Source: Brachybacterium sp.
Lineage (GTDB): Bacteria; Actinomycetota; Actinomycetes; Actinomycetales; Dermabacteraceae
Direction: 5' to 3'
Assembly (NCBI GenBank): GCA_027322375.1
Contig: DAHVRS010000369.1
Span: forward strand, 1-6,660
Length of the DNA: 6,660 bases
The notes below the pieces were generated by a model, which saw only the letters and a program-made list of their open reading frames with translations, was not told the origin of the DNA and ran no database searches. A program made the translations under genes and the position numbers. Of this stretch, positions 5,833 to 6,660 are shown piece by piece; the stretch's first letter is position 1, and each line of letters begins with the position of its first letter.

Positions 5833-6402
5833 TCACCGCTGCGCGGGCGGCTCCTGCGCGTCGGTGAGCGGGGCCGAGGCCTCCTCTGTCTCCAGCACGT
5901 GGGCGATGCGGCGCAGGAAGGCGGCGACGTCGGTCCGGGCCTCCTCGGGGACCTGTGCGGCGGCCTCGTGCATCCGCGCATGCATGCCCGCGAGGCGCTC
6001 GCGCACCTCGGCGTGACCGTGCGGGGTAGCGACGACGATGCTCGAGCGCCCGTCACGGGGGTGCCGGGCGCGTCGGAGATGGCCGGAGGCGGTGAGGCGG
6101 TCGAGGAGCTTCGAGGTGGAGGCGCCGGAGATCCCCAGCAACCGGGCCAGACCCAGCGGCGTCAGCGGCTCGTCGCGTCGCCCGTGCGCGATGACGTGGC
6201 GCAGCGCGGCGAGGTCCGTGGTGTTCATGTCCATCCCGGCGCTCGCCCGACGCCGCAGCGCGGTGTGCGCCGCCTGGTAGGCGCGCAGCGCCTCGAGCAC
6301 GTCGAGCGCAGGGTCGCGGACCGGATACCAGTAGCTGTCACGGGAGCCCTCGGGCCCCACCCCGCTCCCCTGCGGCGTCACCGCCTCGTCCGCACAGTCC
6401 AT
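5833..6402 (-). CDS. MarR-family winged-helix transcriptional regulator
   Basis: From the ATG at 6402 this gives 189 residues. A dimerisation helix runs about residues 30-52 (PALDVLEALRAYQAAHTALRR). The winged helix spans about 57-130, with MDMNTTDLAALRHVI, then LTPLGLARLLGISGASTSKLLDRL (helix-turn-helix, about 80-103), and a wing with HPRDGRSSIVVATPHG carrying the family's Asp-x-Arg pattern (Asp117, Arg119). C-terminal helices 131-172 close the dimer interface. MarR proteins are cytosolic dimers that bind palindromic operators and release them on binding small phenolics, drugs or oxidants. The start is uncertain. The ATG at 6402 has AGGG touching it, too close for a good ribosome site. A GTG at 6360 has AGGGGAG four bases before it and would give 175 residues with the fold complete. 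The gene is divergent from the gene at 6535, a common arrangement for control of the divergent promoter, and tail-to-tail with the exporter. Confidence 0.88.
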   Translation of the reverse strand: MDCADEAVTPQGSGVGPEGSRDSYWYPVRDPALDVLEALRAYQAAHTALRRRASAGMDMNTTDLAALRHVIAHGRRDEPLTPLGLARLLGISGASTSKLLDRLTASGHLRRARHPRDGRSSIVVATPHGHAEVRERLAGMHARMHEAAAQVPEEARTDVAAFLRRIAHVLETEEASAPLTDAQEPPAQR

Positions 6403-6493
6403 CCCTGGATCGTAGCGTCCCGACCGCATGGACCCGCCGCACCCCCTGCGCAGGGCTCGTCGGGCGAGGCATGGCCTTTCCGCAGGACTGGCA

Positions 6494-6505
6494 CATACTG
6501 GTATG
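6494..6505. promoter_or_regulatory. Candidate MarR operator palindrome CATAC-TG-GTATG
   Basis: A perfect inverted repeat with 5-base arms and a 2-base centre, in the gap between the MarR gene and the divergent gene at 6535. It is one of the few AT-rich spots in the gap. It overlaps TATGAC (6502-6507), a possible weak extended -10 box (TGGTATGAC) for the rightward gene, so binding there would block transcription. No good -35 box is apparent. The regulator-operator pairing is inferred from position. Confidence 0.4.
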
Positions 6506-6534
6506 ACGGATCCCACATCGAGGAGGTACCCGTC

Positions 6535-6660
6535 ATGGTCGCGCTCACTCCGATCATCACCCGTTCCATCGATGCCGCCCGCGGCGCCGGGGACGGTTTC
6601 CAAGCCGAGCATGTGGTGCGGCGAGGACCGCTCCAGCAGACGGTCCTCGCGCTCCTGGAG
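6535..6660 (+). CDS. Probable small cupin-domain protein (3' end cut off)
   Basis: An ATG at 6535 follows AGGAGGT (6521-6527) with a 7-base gap, the best ribosome site in the window. The frame then stays open to the edge, giving 42 residues. It reads MVALTPIITRSIDAAR, then an Ala/Gly linker, AEHVVRRG and PLQQTVLALLE. The ending resembles the run-in to small actinobacterial cupins, where a segment like LRQTVIAL precedes the EH-PGEATLQVL cupin core. That core would lie outside the window, so no metal-binding His or Glu can be seen. The gene is divergent from the MarR regulator and probably shares its control region. That it is a gene is fairly sure; cupin is a moderate-confidence guess. Confidence 0.55.
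   Translation, partial: MVALTPIITRSIDAARGAGDGFQAEHVVRRGPLQQTVLALLE

Noticed and set aside
1..6660. CRISPR array, toxin-antitoxin pair, retron or defence system
   Set aside because: I saw no regularly spaced long repeats, no reverse transcriptase, nuclease or small antitoxin-like gene on either strand. The window is explained by the six genes and the att region described.

Overview
The window looks like chromosome from a high-GC actinobacterium. Codons favour G or C in third position almost throughout. The gene families fit (an MMPL exporter of the actinobacterial kind, an SRPBCC plus TIGR01777 epimerase, a CsoR copper sensor), and start sites carry GGAGG-type ribosome binding sites. A Micrococcales-type organism is a reasonable guess, but nothing here fixes the genus.

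The window has two parts that meet near position 2034. The left part (1-2034) appears to be the right-hand end of an integrated mobile element. It holds the 3' part of a csoR-like metal-sensor gene and, convergent with it, a tyrosine recombinase gene. The recombinase carries an excisionase-like helix-turn-helix domain at its N-terminus and has all six expected catalytic residues (R, K, H, R, H, Y). Next comes a gene-free stretch of about 370 bases with direct and inverted repeats. The part ends in the 3' portion of a tRNA gene: anticodon 3' strand, variable loop, complete T arm, 3' acceptor strand and discriminator. No 5' half is present. This is the usual signature of an att site made by recombination in a tRNA gene; the intact tRNA should lie beyond the left edge. 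In the 60-base lines I counted, GC is lower in csoR (35/60) than just past the junction (44/60).

The right part (2059-6660) reads as ordinary chromosome. A minus-strand SRPBCC/TIGR01777-family oxidoreductase is divergent from a plus-strand 12-helix MMPL/RND-type exporter, with 144 bases between them. The exporter converges on a MarR-family regulator, and their stop codons abut exactly as TGATCA. The MarR gene is in turn divergent from a gene that enters at 6535 behind a strong Shine-Dalgarno, probably a small cupin protein. A short perfect palindrome in that last gap is a candidate MarR operator.

Functionally, csoR hints that the element carries copper or other metal resistance cargo to the left. 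The recombinase, its upstream repeats and the tRNA fragment make up its integration/excision module. The MMPL, epimerase, MarR and cupin genes are probably host genes beside the insertion site. I see no wholly new system. The most distinctive points are the Xis-Int fusion with a second in-frame start and the repeat-rich attachment region.
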